A stretch of DNA of 14,426 bases, from assembly GCA_002340985.1 (NCBI GenBank), contig DDNC01000010.1, forward strand, positions 2,670 through 17,095, given 5' to 3'. Made by a program: the position numbers and the translations under genes. This document shows, one piece after another, positions 6,238 to 13,439 of this stretch (within the stretch, counting starts at the first letter, position 1; each line of letters opens with the position of its first letter). The notes under the pieces are model-generated. The model had not been told where the DNA came from. It made no database searches and saw only the letters and a list, made by a program, of their open reading frames with translations. The DNA comes from Firmicutes bacterium UBA2530 (lineage in GTDB: Bacteria; Bacillota; Clostridia; Tissierellales; Sedimentibacteraceae).

Positions 6238-6273
6238 AAAAATACACTGTAGAAAATTCTTCAGTGTATTTTT
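6238..6273. terminator. Shared bidirectional terminator of the peptide gene and the aro operon
   Basis: AAAAATACACTG and CAGTGTATTTTT form a perfect 12-base stem, and the 12-base loop can itself pair AGAA with TTCT. A-rich flanks on one side and T-rich flanks on the other let it work in both directions, ending the plus-strand peptide transcript and the minus-strand aro transcript. The aroK stop codon (TGA at 6261-6263) lies in the hairpin. Confidence 0.85.
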
Positions 6274-6749
6274 CTTATTATTTCCGACACTGCCGCTGCG
6301 GCAGATTCATTATTGTCGATTTCAATGTTGCAGTAGGATTTGTACAGTTTTATTCTGTCATTATACAGCTTGTATAATCTTTCCGCTCCCTCTGCCAGCA
6401 ACGGGCGTGTTTCACAGTCTATGTCGCTGATTATATTTTCAACTGTTCTGTCTATGAATACTATGATTGAGCTTTTTTTCAGGTGATCGATATTTTCCTT
6501 TCTGACCACTATTCCGCCTCCCGCTGCTATTACATGGTAGTTGAGTTTGCTTAATTCCTCGGCGCATCTGGTTTCCGCATCTCTGAAGTAGATTTCTCCC
6601 TGTGCGAAAAGCTCTTTTATGCTTTTTTGCTCAGTTTTTTGTATGTAGTCGTCCATATCGATAAAGCTCATACCCAGTTCCTTGGCCAAAAGCTTTCCTA
6701 TGGTAGTTTTACCGCTGCCAGGCATTCCTATGAGGACAATATTTTTCAC
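6261..6749 (-). CDS. aroK: Shikimate kinase
   Basis: This 162-residue NMP-kinase-fold enzyme phosphorylates shikimate to shikimate 3-phosphate with ATP. The Walker A loop is GMPGSGKT (8-15). The shikimate-binding DMDD (31-34), FRDAE with Arg56, GGGIV (77-81) and the lid RPLL with Arg115 follow, and a late Arg132 completes the usual set. Length is normal for single-domain AroK. Translation starts with GTG, which overlaps the aroC stop as GTGA; AAGGAGG lies seven bases upstream, so translation is probably coupled. It is the last gene of the operon and its stop falls inside the terminator hairpin. It is a cytoplasmic step of the common chorismate pathway. Confidence 0.96.
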   Translation of the reverse strand: MKNIVLIGMPGSGKTTIGKLLAKELGMSFIDMDDYIQKTEQKSIKELFAQGEIYFRDAETRCAEELSKLNYHVIAAGGGIVVRKENIDHLKKSSIIVFIDRTVENIISDIDCETRPLLAEGAERLYKLYNDRIKLYKSYCNIEIDNNESAAAAVSEIIRKIH

Positions 6750-7852
6750 AGCACTTCCTCCTTCAGCAACTCACCGTCTCTTTCCATAATCAGGTCAAGC
6801 ACCACAAGGGCAGCAGCACCATCTATGACAGGTATTGCTCTTTGCAGTATACATGGGTCGTGGCGGCCTTCAACCTGAAGTGTTGCATTTTCCATGGTAT
6901 CTATGTTTACAGTATCCTGAACCTTCGATATAGACGCGGTTGGCTTGATGGCTGTTCTGAATTTTATGGGCATTCCGTTTGTTATGCCACCTAAAATTCC
7001 ACCGTTTTTGTTTGTTTTTGCAATAATCCTTCCGTCCTTAGCAGCGTATGGGTCGTTTGCCTGAGAGCCTCTCATGGCTGTTATGGCAAAGCCTTCACCG
7101 AATTCTATACCCTTTACCGCAGGTATAGAAAATATCATATGTGACAGCCTGCTTTCCACGGAATCGAAAAACGGCTCACCGTAGCCTGCGGGCACGTTTA
7201 AAATAACCGTTTCGGCAACGCCACCTACGGAATCCCCTTCTTCCTTTGCCCTGAGGATTTCACTCTTCATCTTTTCTCCTGCCTCATCATTCATGACAGG
7301 AAAATCACTTTTCCTTAATTTCAAAATGGTTTCTGTGTTTGTTTCAAAGCTGATGTCGTCTTCAACAGTGTAAACCTTTTTAATGCGGCTTCCTATGTAT
7401 ATATCCTTGTAATTTTCTAGAATGCTCATAGCAATGGAGCCTGCCAACAGAAGAGGTGCCGTTATTCTTCCAGAAAAGTGTCCGCCGCCTCTGTAGTCGT
7501 TGAAGCCCATATATTTCACATGGCCGGGATAATCGCTGTGTCCTGGACGCATTTTTATCTTTAGCTCCGAATAGTCCTTTGAACGTGTATCCTTGTTCTG
7601 TATAATTGCGCACAGAGGTGCACCTGTTGTTCTTCCTTCGAATATTCCGCTTACTATGCTGAAGGAATCTTCTTCCTTCCTTGCAGTTGACAGATTATTT
7701 TTCCCGGGAGCCCTTCTTGCCATTTGCTTTTCAATATATTCGCGGTCAATCTTTATTCCCGGCGGAAGTCCGTCCATAACAACTCCGATTGCTTCGCCGT
7801 GGGATTCACCAAATATGCTTATTTTCAGTTTATTGCCTGTCATTGAGCTCAT
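6746..7852 (-). CDS. aroC: Chorismate synthase
   Basis: The 368-residue enzyme removes phosphate from EPSP to make chorismate, using reduced FMN. Signatures include GNKLKISIFGESHG at the N-terminus with His18, MRPGHSDYPGHVKY with His105, RGGGHFSGRITAPLLLAG (121-138), and the C-terminal GRHDPCILQRAIPVIDGAAALV. The reading frame is open up to 7882, but I choose the ATG at 7852 because the family begins right before GNKLKIS and GGGAGGAG stands at the proper distance. With this start the gene overlaps the end of aroA by 23 bases. The stop overlaps the GTG of aroK. No separate flavin reductase domain is present, so reduced flavin must come from elsewhere. Confidence 0.96.
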   Translation of the reverse strand: MSSMTGNKLKISIFGESHGEAIGVVMDGLPPGIKIDREYIEKQMARRAPGKNNLSTARKEEDSFSIVSGIFEGRTTGAPLCAIIQNKDTRSKDYSELKIKMRPGHSDYPGHVKYMGFNDYRGGGHFSGRITAPLLLAGSIAMSILENYKDIYIGSRIKKVYTVEDDISFETNTETILKLRKSDFPVMNDEAGEKMKSEILRAKEEGDSVGGVAETVILNVPAGYGEPFFDSVESRLSHMIFSIPAVKGIEFGEGFAITAMRGSQANDPYAAKDGRIIAKTNKNGGILGGITNGMPIKFRTAIKPTASISKVQDTVNIDTMENATLQVEGRHDPCILQRAIPVIDGAAALVVLDLIMERDGELLKEEVL

Positions 7853-9083
7853 GCACTTCTCCTCCCAGCCTTCTGTATTCATCCCAAAAATTAGGATAGG
7901 ATTTCGTAACGGCCATATGGCCTTCCAATGTAATTTCCTCTCGGCAGCCTGTTGCGGCTACAGCCATGGCCATCGCTATGCGGTGGTCATTCCAGCTTTC
8001 CACCGTTGCTCCGCCTTTCAGCTCACTCTTTCCTGTTATGCGCAGCCCGTCTCCCTGCTCCTCAATATCTGCTCCTATTTTAGAAAGCTCTGTCTGTATG
8101 GCCTTCAGCCTGTCAGATTCCTTGATTCTGAGCCTTCCTGCATTTATTATATGTGTAGTAACGCCTTCCTTAAGAGAAGCAAGCACCGCCATTACGGGAA
8201 CAAGGTCGGGTATCTGTGACACGTCAATGGTTACGGTATCTCCGGCATTATCATAAAGTCTCACTATGTCCATGATTTCCTTGTCGCCCTGCATGGAGTC
8301 CTCATTGAGATCGAAGCATTCCACGCTGTTTCCGATTTCTTTCGCAACTACGAAAAATGCAGCCTGAGAATAATCTCCCTCAACACGATAATTTGTATTT
8401 TTGTATTTCAAGCCACCCTTAACTTTAAAATTCATATGGTTGTTATTTTCTATATTGATGCCGAATTTTTCAAGCATGCTCAGAGTAAGGTCTATATATC
8501 CCTTTGATTCCATCTTGTCTGTAATTTCAATGACTGAATCATTTTCCAGAAGCGGCAGCGCGAAAAGCAATCCGGACACGAACTGGGAGCTCACCGCACC
8601 TGTCATGCTGTAACTTCCGCCTTTCAGCTTGCCTGAAGCCTTAAGTGGCAGCATTCCGTTTTCTGTTTCGTATGCTATTCCGTCCTTTTTAAATATTTCG
8701 TAAAAGACGTCCAAGGGTCTCTCAATTAATCTTCCATAACCGGTAAATGTGCATTTTTCTGAAAGCATCATACCTACAGGTATCATAAATCTAAGGGTGG
8801 AGCCCGATTCTCTGCAATTGATGATTGATTCCTTCACACCCTCGGTACTGCCCCTAACAATGAGGGTACTGTCATATTCATCACCTGTTATTTCGATACT
8901 GGCACCTAATTGTCTCATTGCTTCTATGGTGGCTTTAATATCCTCCGACAGTATAACATGCTCCACTTTGCTCTCGCCGCTGCTCAGCCCTGCGCAGATT
9001 ACTGCCCTGTGGCTCATGCTCTTTGAAGGAGGCGCATATATTTTTCCTTTCAACCTTGACGGCTTTATTACAATAGCTTTCAT
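7830..9083 (-). CDS. aroA: 5-enolpyruvylshikimate-3-phosphate (EPSP) synthase
   Basis: The 417-residue enzyme joins phosphoenolpyruvate to shikimate 3-phosphate. Key motifs are PPSKSMSHRA (18-27, with Lys21, Ser22 and Arg26), RESGSTLRF (91-99) at the PEP/glyphosate loop, the long IINAGRLRIKESDRL region, PDLVPVMAV with its catalytic Asp, and WNDHRIAMAMAVAA near the C-terminus. The position equal to Pro101 of the E. coli enzyme is Phe99, while the Gly equal to Gly96 is kept. The frame extends to 9143, but the start at 9083 (MKAIVIKPSRLKG) fits the family and has TGGAG seven bases upstream. Eleven bases separate it from aroB. Confidence 0.96.
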   Translation of the reverse strand: MKAIVIKPSRLKGKIYAPPSKSMSHRAVICAGLSSGESKVEHVILSEDIKATIEAMRQLGASIEITGDEYDSTLIVRGSTEGVKESIINCRESGSTLRFMIPVGMMLSEKCTFTGYGRLIERPLDVFYEIFKKDGIAYETENGMLPLKASGKLKGGSYSMTGAVSSQFVSGLLFALPLLENDSVIEITDKMESKGYIDLTLSMLEKFGINIENNNHMNFKVKGGLKYKNTNYRVEGDYSQAAFFVVAKEIGNSVECFDLNEDSMQGDKEIMDIVRLYDNAGDTVTIDVSQIPDLVPVMAVLASLKEGVTTHIINAGRLRIKESDRLKAIQTELSKIGADIEEQGDGLRITGKSELKGGATVESWNDHRIAMAMAVAATGCREEITLEGHMAVTKSYPNFWDEYRRLGGEVHELNDRQ

Positions 9084-9094
9084 AATGTACTCCA

Positions 9095-10156
9095 TTAAAT
9101 GAATTTGTTGAGACTTGACACCGGAATTTTTTCTATAAAGCAAATTCCGATTTTCCTGAGCAGTATGAGGTTGAGATTTCCCGAAATGTTTTTCTTATCA
9201 AGAAGTATTGCATTTTCAACCTCTTTACTAGTCATCTCCGGCATTCTGTATTCAATCCCCAGGTTTCCCAAGGCTTCCCTTATTTTTTCTGCCGTTCCAA
9301 CCTCTGTGTATCCGAGCTCCTCGCTTTTGCGTGTTATATGATACATCCCCATCGAAACAGCTTCACCGTGGGAATATTTTTCGTAGTTGAAATATTTCTC
9401 TATGGCATGACCGAAGGTATGACCGAAATTAAGTGTCATCCTCAGTCCCTTGTCCTTTTCATCTGCCTCCACTGTTTCCTTCTTTATAAGGAGGCATCTG
9501 TATATTATATCTTCTATATTATTAAAGAGCAGTTCTCTTGATTTCATATTCATCAGACTTTCAAAGAGACCGATATCACTGATGCAGCCGTACTTAACAG
9601 CCTCACCAAGACCGTCCTTTATAAATCTGTCGTTGAGGGTGTTCAGCAGCTCGGGGTCTATAAGCACAAGCTTGGGATGATAGAAACTTCCTACAAGATT
9701 CTTTCCCTCATCCAGATCCACGGCAACCTTCCCTCCGATGCTGGAATCTATTTGCGCCAGAAGTGATGTGGGTATCTGCACAAATTCAACCCCTCTAAGA
9801 TATGTCGATGCGGCGAACCCCGCCAGGTCACCGACAACTCCTCCTCCCAGTGCAATTATAAAGTCTCCTCTGGTAATATTCAGACTTACAAGCTCAGAAT
9901 ATACCTTTTTCAATGTATCTACAGACTTACTCTGCTCTCCGGGCTTAACAACTATGTACTCTGCAGCAATGCCTTCACTGAGCAGTGAATCCTTGAGAGA
10001 ACTCCCGTACAGTGAAAATACATTCTCATCCGTAATAATTGCTGCCTTGCTGCCTTCGACATACTTCTTTATTTCTGTAACCGCATCCTTCAGCATTCCT
10101 TTTTTGATTTTTATTTCACTGGATACGCTTCCTAATTCCAGACTAATTTCCCTCAT
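9095..10156 (-). CDS. aroB: 3-dehydroquinate synthase
   Basis: This 353-residue NAD- and metal-dependent enzyme converts DAHP to 3-dehydroquinate. The nucleotide-binding part has GGGVVGDLAGFAASTYLRG (104-122) and the downstream PTSLLAQIDSSIGGKVAVD. The metal ligands expected for the family are present: Glu185 in GLGEAVKYG, His246 in NFGHTFGHAIE and His263 in HGEAVSMGM. Length is standard. The ATG is preceded by AGGAGGG inside the end of tyrA, and the two genes overlap by 14 bases, so translation is likely coupled. Its substrate comes from the first gene of the same operon, aroF. Confidence 0.96.
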   Translation of the reverse strand: MREISLELGSVSSEIKIKKGMLKDAVTEIKKYVEGSKAAIITDENVFSLYGSSLKDSLLSEGIAAEYIVVKPGEQSKSVDTLKKVYSELVSLNITRGDFIIALGGGVVGDLAGFAASTYLRGVEFVQIPTSLLAQIDSSIGGKVAVDLDEGKNLVGSFYHPKLVLIDPELLNTLNDRFIKDGLGEAVKYGCISDIGLFESLMNMKSRELLFNNIEDIIYRCLLIKKETVEADEKDKGLRMTLNFGHTFGHAIEKYFNYEKYSHGEAVSMGMYHITRKSEELGYTEVGTAEKIREALGNLGIEYRMPEMTSKEVENAILLDKKNISGNLNLILLRKIGICFIEKIPVSSLNKFI

Positions 10157-10991
10157 AATTCATCTCCCTCCTGATAATGCTGCTTTTTTTCAATAATTCT
10201 TCAAGCTTATATCTATCGTTATTTTCTATTATTGCATGTATATTTTTTAGGCCTTCCACAAGAGATGAAATCTCTGTAAGTATATTTTCCTTGTTTTCAA
10301 TAAGCAGCTCGCTCCATAGATGACAGTTTATATCAGCCACCCTGGTCATATCTCTGAAACTGCCTCCTATGCATTCCTTTCCCTCTTCATAACTTTTACT
10401 GCTTATTACCGCACATGCGATTACATGGGGAAGCTGGCTAGTGTATGCAACTATTTTATCATGAGATAGCGGAGTTAGCTCAACTACCTTCATAAATCCT
10501 ATTTTAAACAATAATTCCTTCAACAGCAACACATTTTCGCTGCTGCAATATTCATCAGGGGTTATAATACAGCTTGCTCCCCTGAATATGCTTCCGTCAG
10601 AATATTTGTATCCCGAGCTTTCCTTTCCAGCCATGGGATGCCCGCCTATAAACTCTAAGTCCTGCCGCAGAACTTTTCGTACCTCTTCCACGATTTTGCT
10701 CTTTATTCCGGACGTGTCTGTTATAATTGCGTTTTTCTTAAAATTATCCATGTTTGACACGATAAAATCAACGGCTGCCTTTGGATAAGTACATAAAATC
10801 ACCATGTCGGAGCTTTCGAGATATATCTTTACATCACTGTCGATATCATCAATAATGCCATCTTCATATGCTTCTTTCAATATATTAAAGTCAACATCAA
10901 CAGCCCACAAATTTTCGGGCCTAATATTTTCCCGTATTGCTTTTGCCATAGATCCGCCTATAACTCCAAGTCCGACAATTGTTATATTCAT
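10143..10991 (-). CDS. tyrA: Prephenate dehydrogenase
   Basis: The 282-residue enzyme oxidatively decarboxylates prephenate to 4-hydroxyphenylpyruvate, the tyrosine branch. The Rossmann loop GLGVIGGS (7-14) is at the N-terminus. HPMAGKESSGY (118-128) carries the catalytic His118, SQLPH ends at His189, and GGSFRDMTR (209-217) provides the substrate-binding Arg213. There is no ACT domain and no chorismate mutase part, so the gene encodes a simple dehydrogenase that may escape the usual domain-based feedback. AGGAGAG lies before the ATG, and 21 bases separate it from pheA. Specificity for prephenate and not arogenate is assumed. Confidence 0.94.
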   Translation of the reverse strand: MNITIVGLGVIGGSMAKAIRENIRPENLWAVDVDFNILKEAYEDGIIDDIDSDVKIYLESSDMVILCTYPKAAVDFIVSNMDNFKKNAIITDTSGIKSKIVEEVRKVLRQDLEFIGGHPMAGKESSGYKYSDGSIFRGASCIITPDEYCSSENVLLLKELLFKIGFMKVVELTPLSHDKIVAYTSQLPHVIACAVISSKSYEEGKECIGGSFRDMTRVADINCHLWSELLIENKENILTEISSLVEGLKNIHAIIENNDRYKLEELLKKSSIIRREMNYEGN

Positions 10992-11012
10992 ATAGTACTC
11001 TCCTGTTAGAAT

Positions 11013-12092
11013 TTACACATTGAAACTCCCTAAAACCTTCATGAAGGGAACCTCTTCCCTAAGATGAGAAAGAAGGCACTTTATCCGCTTATTGCCCAAA
11101 TTTCCTTCAAAATCAAGATAAAACATGTACTCCCACGGATTTTTCAGATTAGGTCTTGAATTTATATAATAAAGATTGCAGCCATAATATGCAATTATGG
11201 ACAGCACCTTGCTCAGCGATCCCGTGGTATGAGAAACGTTGAAAACAAAGCTGATACGATTATGATCCTCTTCAACTGCCTTTTTCTTTGAAACAGCAGC
11301 AAAGCGTGTATAGTTCAGCTTCTGCTGGTTTATCTGATGCCGAAGTATTTTAAGACCGTAATGAAGAGCTGCTTCCTCGGAACATATGCATGCTGCTTCT
11401 TTTATATTCATTTCTGCTATTTTCTGAGCGGCGACAGCAGTATTTATTTCCGCAACTTCCGTGTAGCCGCTGTTTCTGATATATTCCCTGCACTGAGCCA
11501 GAGCCTGAGGATGTGAATGAACCCCTTTTATGTCCTCTTCTCCTGCTCCAGGAATACCTGCGAGGCAGTGGTCCACTTTCTTCACATATGTGTAGTTTAT
11601 AAAAAGGTCATATTTCAGTATAAGGTCGTATACGTCATTTATATAGCCTGCAGTTGAATTCTCAAAGGGCACAATTCCCACATCCGCAGCACCTTCATAA
11701 ACAGCCTTGAAAACATCCTCGAATGTTGTTTTGTTCATAAGTTCTGCATGACCAAACAGTGCCCTTGCTGCGCTTTCGGAATATGAGAATGGAAGCCCCT
11801 GATAGCAGGCCGTTTTCACAAGGCTCTTTTCAAGTCTTGCATTTTCATCATACATCCCTGCTGGCTCCGGAAGGTTCATATGCCTGCACTTTGAATCCAA
11901 TGAATTCAAAACGTTGCTCAGGTGGCTGAATTCATCCATATAATCCGTTTCAGCATCAGGGTATACCGTATTATCTTCACGCTTTCTTTCCCGTCTTGCC
12001 AATTCCGCCACCGCTTCCATACGCTTAATGAACAGCTCCATTATTTCTTTATCATACTTATCCATTATTTCAGATAAATAGTCATGCTCCAT
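11013..12092 (-). CDS. pheA: Prephenate dehydratase with N-terminal chorismate-mutase-like and C-terminal ACT domains
   Basis: The 359-residue P-protein makes phenylpyruvate. Residues 1-75 resemble an AroQ chorismate mutase (LSEIMDKYDKEIMELFIKRM), but the family arginines near the start and after the loop appear replaced (see findings). The dehydratase domain (about 94-270) is well kept: ACYQGLPFSYSE, VPFENSTAGY, HSHPQALAQC and the catalytic NYTRF (260-264). The ACT domain follows, with TGSLSKVLSII and the phenylalanine-binding ESRP motif present as NSRP (311-314). The gene starts one base after the aroF stop. It is second in an operon whose leader reads Phe-tRNA, which fits its job. The dehydratase call is firm; the mutase activity is uncertain. 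Confidence 0.93.
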   Translation of the reverse strand: MEHDYLSEIMDKYDKEIMELFIKRMEAVAELARRERKREDNTVYPDAETDYMDEFSHLSNVLNSLDSKCRHMNLPEPAGMYDENARLEKSLVKTACYQGLPFSYSESAARALFGHAELMNKTTFEDVFKAVYEGAADVGIVPFENSTAGYINDVYDLILKYDLFINYTYVKKVDHCLAGIPGAGEEDIKGVHSHPQALAQCREYIRNSGYTEVAEINTAVAAQKIAEMNIKEAACICSEEAALHYGLKILRHQINQQKLNYTRFAAVSKKKAVEEDHNRISFVFNVSHTTGSLSKVLSIIAYYGCNLYYINSRPNLKNPWEYMFYLDFEGNLGNKRIKCLLSHLREEVPFMKVLGSFNV

Positions 12093-12093
12093 C

Positions 12094-13107
12094 CTATAGT
12101 TTCCTTCCCAAGGTATTTGCGATCAATCTCAGTTTTGTCATTGTGTTATTGAACTCATCGTAGGTAAGGGATTGTGCTCCGTCGCAAAGTGCATTTGCAG
12201 GGTCATTGTGAACTTCGATTATCAGTCCATCAGCTCCAGCCGCAATGGCTGCCATTGACAGAGATTCAACCATCCAGCTCATTCCTGCTGCGTGGCTCGG
12301 ATCTACTATTACCGGAAGATGGCTCAACCTTTTGAGAGCAGGTATTGCGCTTATATCAAGAGTATTTCTGGTGTATGTTTCAAATGACCTTATTCCTCTT
12401 TCACACAATATAACATCGTTGTTGCCGCCGCTCATAATATACTCTGCTGACATAAGAAGCTCTTCTAAAGTATTTGAGAAGCCTCTCTTAAGCAGCACCG
12501 GCTTATTTATCTTTCCAAGCTCTTTCAGAAGTTCAAAGTTCTGCATATTACGTGCTCCCACCTGAAATATATCAACGGATTCCATGAACATATCAATGTG
12601 TGCAGTATTTGTTATTTCAGATACTATAGGCATTCCCGTTTCCTCCTTCGCCATGCTTAAAAGCTCAAGTCCGTCAGCCTTAAGACCTTGGAATGCATAC
12701 GGAGATGTTCTTGGCTTCCATGCGCCTCCCCTCAATATTTTAGCACCTCCTGCCTTTACATTTCTTGCAATGTCGGTAATCTGCTCTTCGCTTTCAACCG
12801 AGCATGGCCCTGCCATTATAACAATTTCCGGCCCGCCTATTTCCACATCTCCAACTTTTACAACAGTGTTCTCAGGGTGCAGCTTCCTGTTTGATTTTTT
12901 GTATGGCTCCTGAATTTTTATTATTTTTTCCACACTCTTTACCATGTAAATTGAATTTATATCAAGAACCGATGTATCTCCTACCAGGCCTAATATGGTT
13001 GTGCCTGTTCCTACTATGGGATTCACCTGCACATCGTACTTACTAAGCATTTCTCTGATTCTTAATATTTCCTCTTCCTTTGTTCCATTTTTCAATACTA
13101 ATATCAT
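12094..13107 (-). CDS. aroF: DAHP synthase (3-deoxy-7-phosphoheptulonate synthase), type I-beta with N-terminal regulatory domain
   Basis: This 337-residue enzyme condenses phosphoenolpyruvate with erythrose 4-phosphate, the first step of the pathway. Residues 1-75 form the ferredoxin-like domain that gives tyrosine/phenylalanine feedback in the Thermotoga enzyme. The barrel holds AGPCSVES (99-106), RGGAWKPRTSPYAFQG (126-141), LKRGFSNTLEE and IVDPSHAAGMS. The four metal ligands fall at Cys102, His272, Glu298 and Asp309, the same numbers as I recall for the Thermotoga maritima enzyme. The start is the ATG at 13107 with GGAGG five bases upstream; the longer frame uses a TTG at 13119 that overlaps the ribosome site itself. 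It is the first gene after the T-box leader. Confidence 0.95.
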   Translation of the reverse strand: MILVLKNGTKEEEILRIREMLSKYDVQVNPIVGTGTTILGLVGDTSVLDINSIYMVKSVEKIIKIQEPYKKSNRKLHPENTVVKVGDVEIGGPEIVIMAGPCSVESEEQITDIARNVKAGGAKILRGGAWKPRTSPYAFQGLKADGLELLSMAKEETGMPIVSEITNTAHIDMFMESVDIFQVGARNMQNFELLKELGKINKPVLLKRGFSNTLEELLMSAEYIMSGGNNDVILCERGIRSFETYTRNTLDISAIPALKRLSHLPVIVDPSHAAGMSWMVESLSMAAIAAGADGLIIEVHNDPANALCDGAQSLTYDEFNNTMTKLRLIANTLGRKL

Positions 13108-13135
13108 AATATCCTCCAAAAATAATTTTTAATAC

Positions 13136-13172
13136 AAAAAAACCTTCCAATCCCATACAGGGACGAAAGGTT
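13136..13172 (-). terminator. Intrinsic terminator of the T-box leader
   Basis: On the minus strand AACCTT pairs with AAGGTT and the inner TCCC with GGGA around a TGTAT loop, followed by a run of seven Ts. This is the regulated terminator between the T-box sequence and aroF. Uncharged tRNA should favour the competing antiterminator. Confidence 0.88.
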
Positions 13173-13395
13173 ATAATTCCGCGGTACCACCCAAATTCAG
13201 CTAACGCTGCACTTTTCGAATACTTTCATATTCTATCCCTGTATCGTGGGAAGACGGCCAGACCTACTCAATTCAGCCGGGCAGCTCAAGAGGGAACTTC
13301 AAAATGATTTCTCCAATGCCCGCTTTCAGTCTACGACGGACACTCCCTGTTAGATTCCTCAAATTTACTTTCATCTATCACAGCCATGAATATTT
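13136..13395 (-). promoter_or_regulatory. T-box riboswitch, predicted phenylalanine (UUC) specifier
   Basis: The leader between the promoter and aroF carries a nearly canonical T-box sequence, GGGTGGTACCGCGG (about 13179-13192), followed by a terminator. Upstream, a stem I region with GGGAG, a TGTCC/GGGCA hairpin and the familiar 3' part CTTGAGCTGCC is visible, then GAGTAGG and GGCCG typical of the linker and stem II. Aligning the 3' side of stem I with the common pattern (codon, 13 bases ending GAGCTGC) places the specifier at 13294-13296, reading TTC, a Phe codon. The whole aro operon would thus be switched on when tRNA-Phe is uncharged. Presence of the T-box is near certain; the specifier was placed by eye. 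Confidence 0.92.
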
Positions 13396-13401
13396 TTTTA
13401 T

Positions 13402-13430
13402 ATGTTAACACCAAAGTATTTTTTTGTCAA
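13402..13430 (-). promoter_or_regulatory. Promoter of the aro operon
   Basis: On the minus strand a perfect TTGACA (13425-13430) is followed by 17 bases and TAACAT (13402-13407), with TGT as an extended -10. The start of transcription should be near 13395, right before the T-box stem I. The -35 lies only ten bases after the stop of the glycerate kinase gene, and I see no terminator between them. Confidence 0.75.
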
Positions 13431-13439
13431 CATGTTTAT

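Noticed and set aside
7593..8219. 208-codon plus-strand frame opposite aroA and aroC
   Set aside because: It is antisense to two clear essential-type genes, has no family motif, and results from codon bias in the GC-richer operon.
9738..10196. 152-codon plus-strand frame opposite aroB
   Set aside because: It is an antisense shadow: aroB motifs are intact on the other strand and nothing recognisable is encoded here.
13108..13119. Four-codon N-terminal extension of AroF from a TTG
   Set aside because: The TTG and next codon contain the GGAGG ribosome site of the ATG at 13107, so translation from it is implausible.
13395..13432. Possible terminator after glycerate kinase (TGTTGACA and TGTTAACA)
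   Set aside because: The two arms are the -35 and -10 elements of the aro promoter; the stem needs a G-U pair and no T-run follows.
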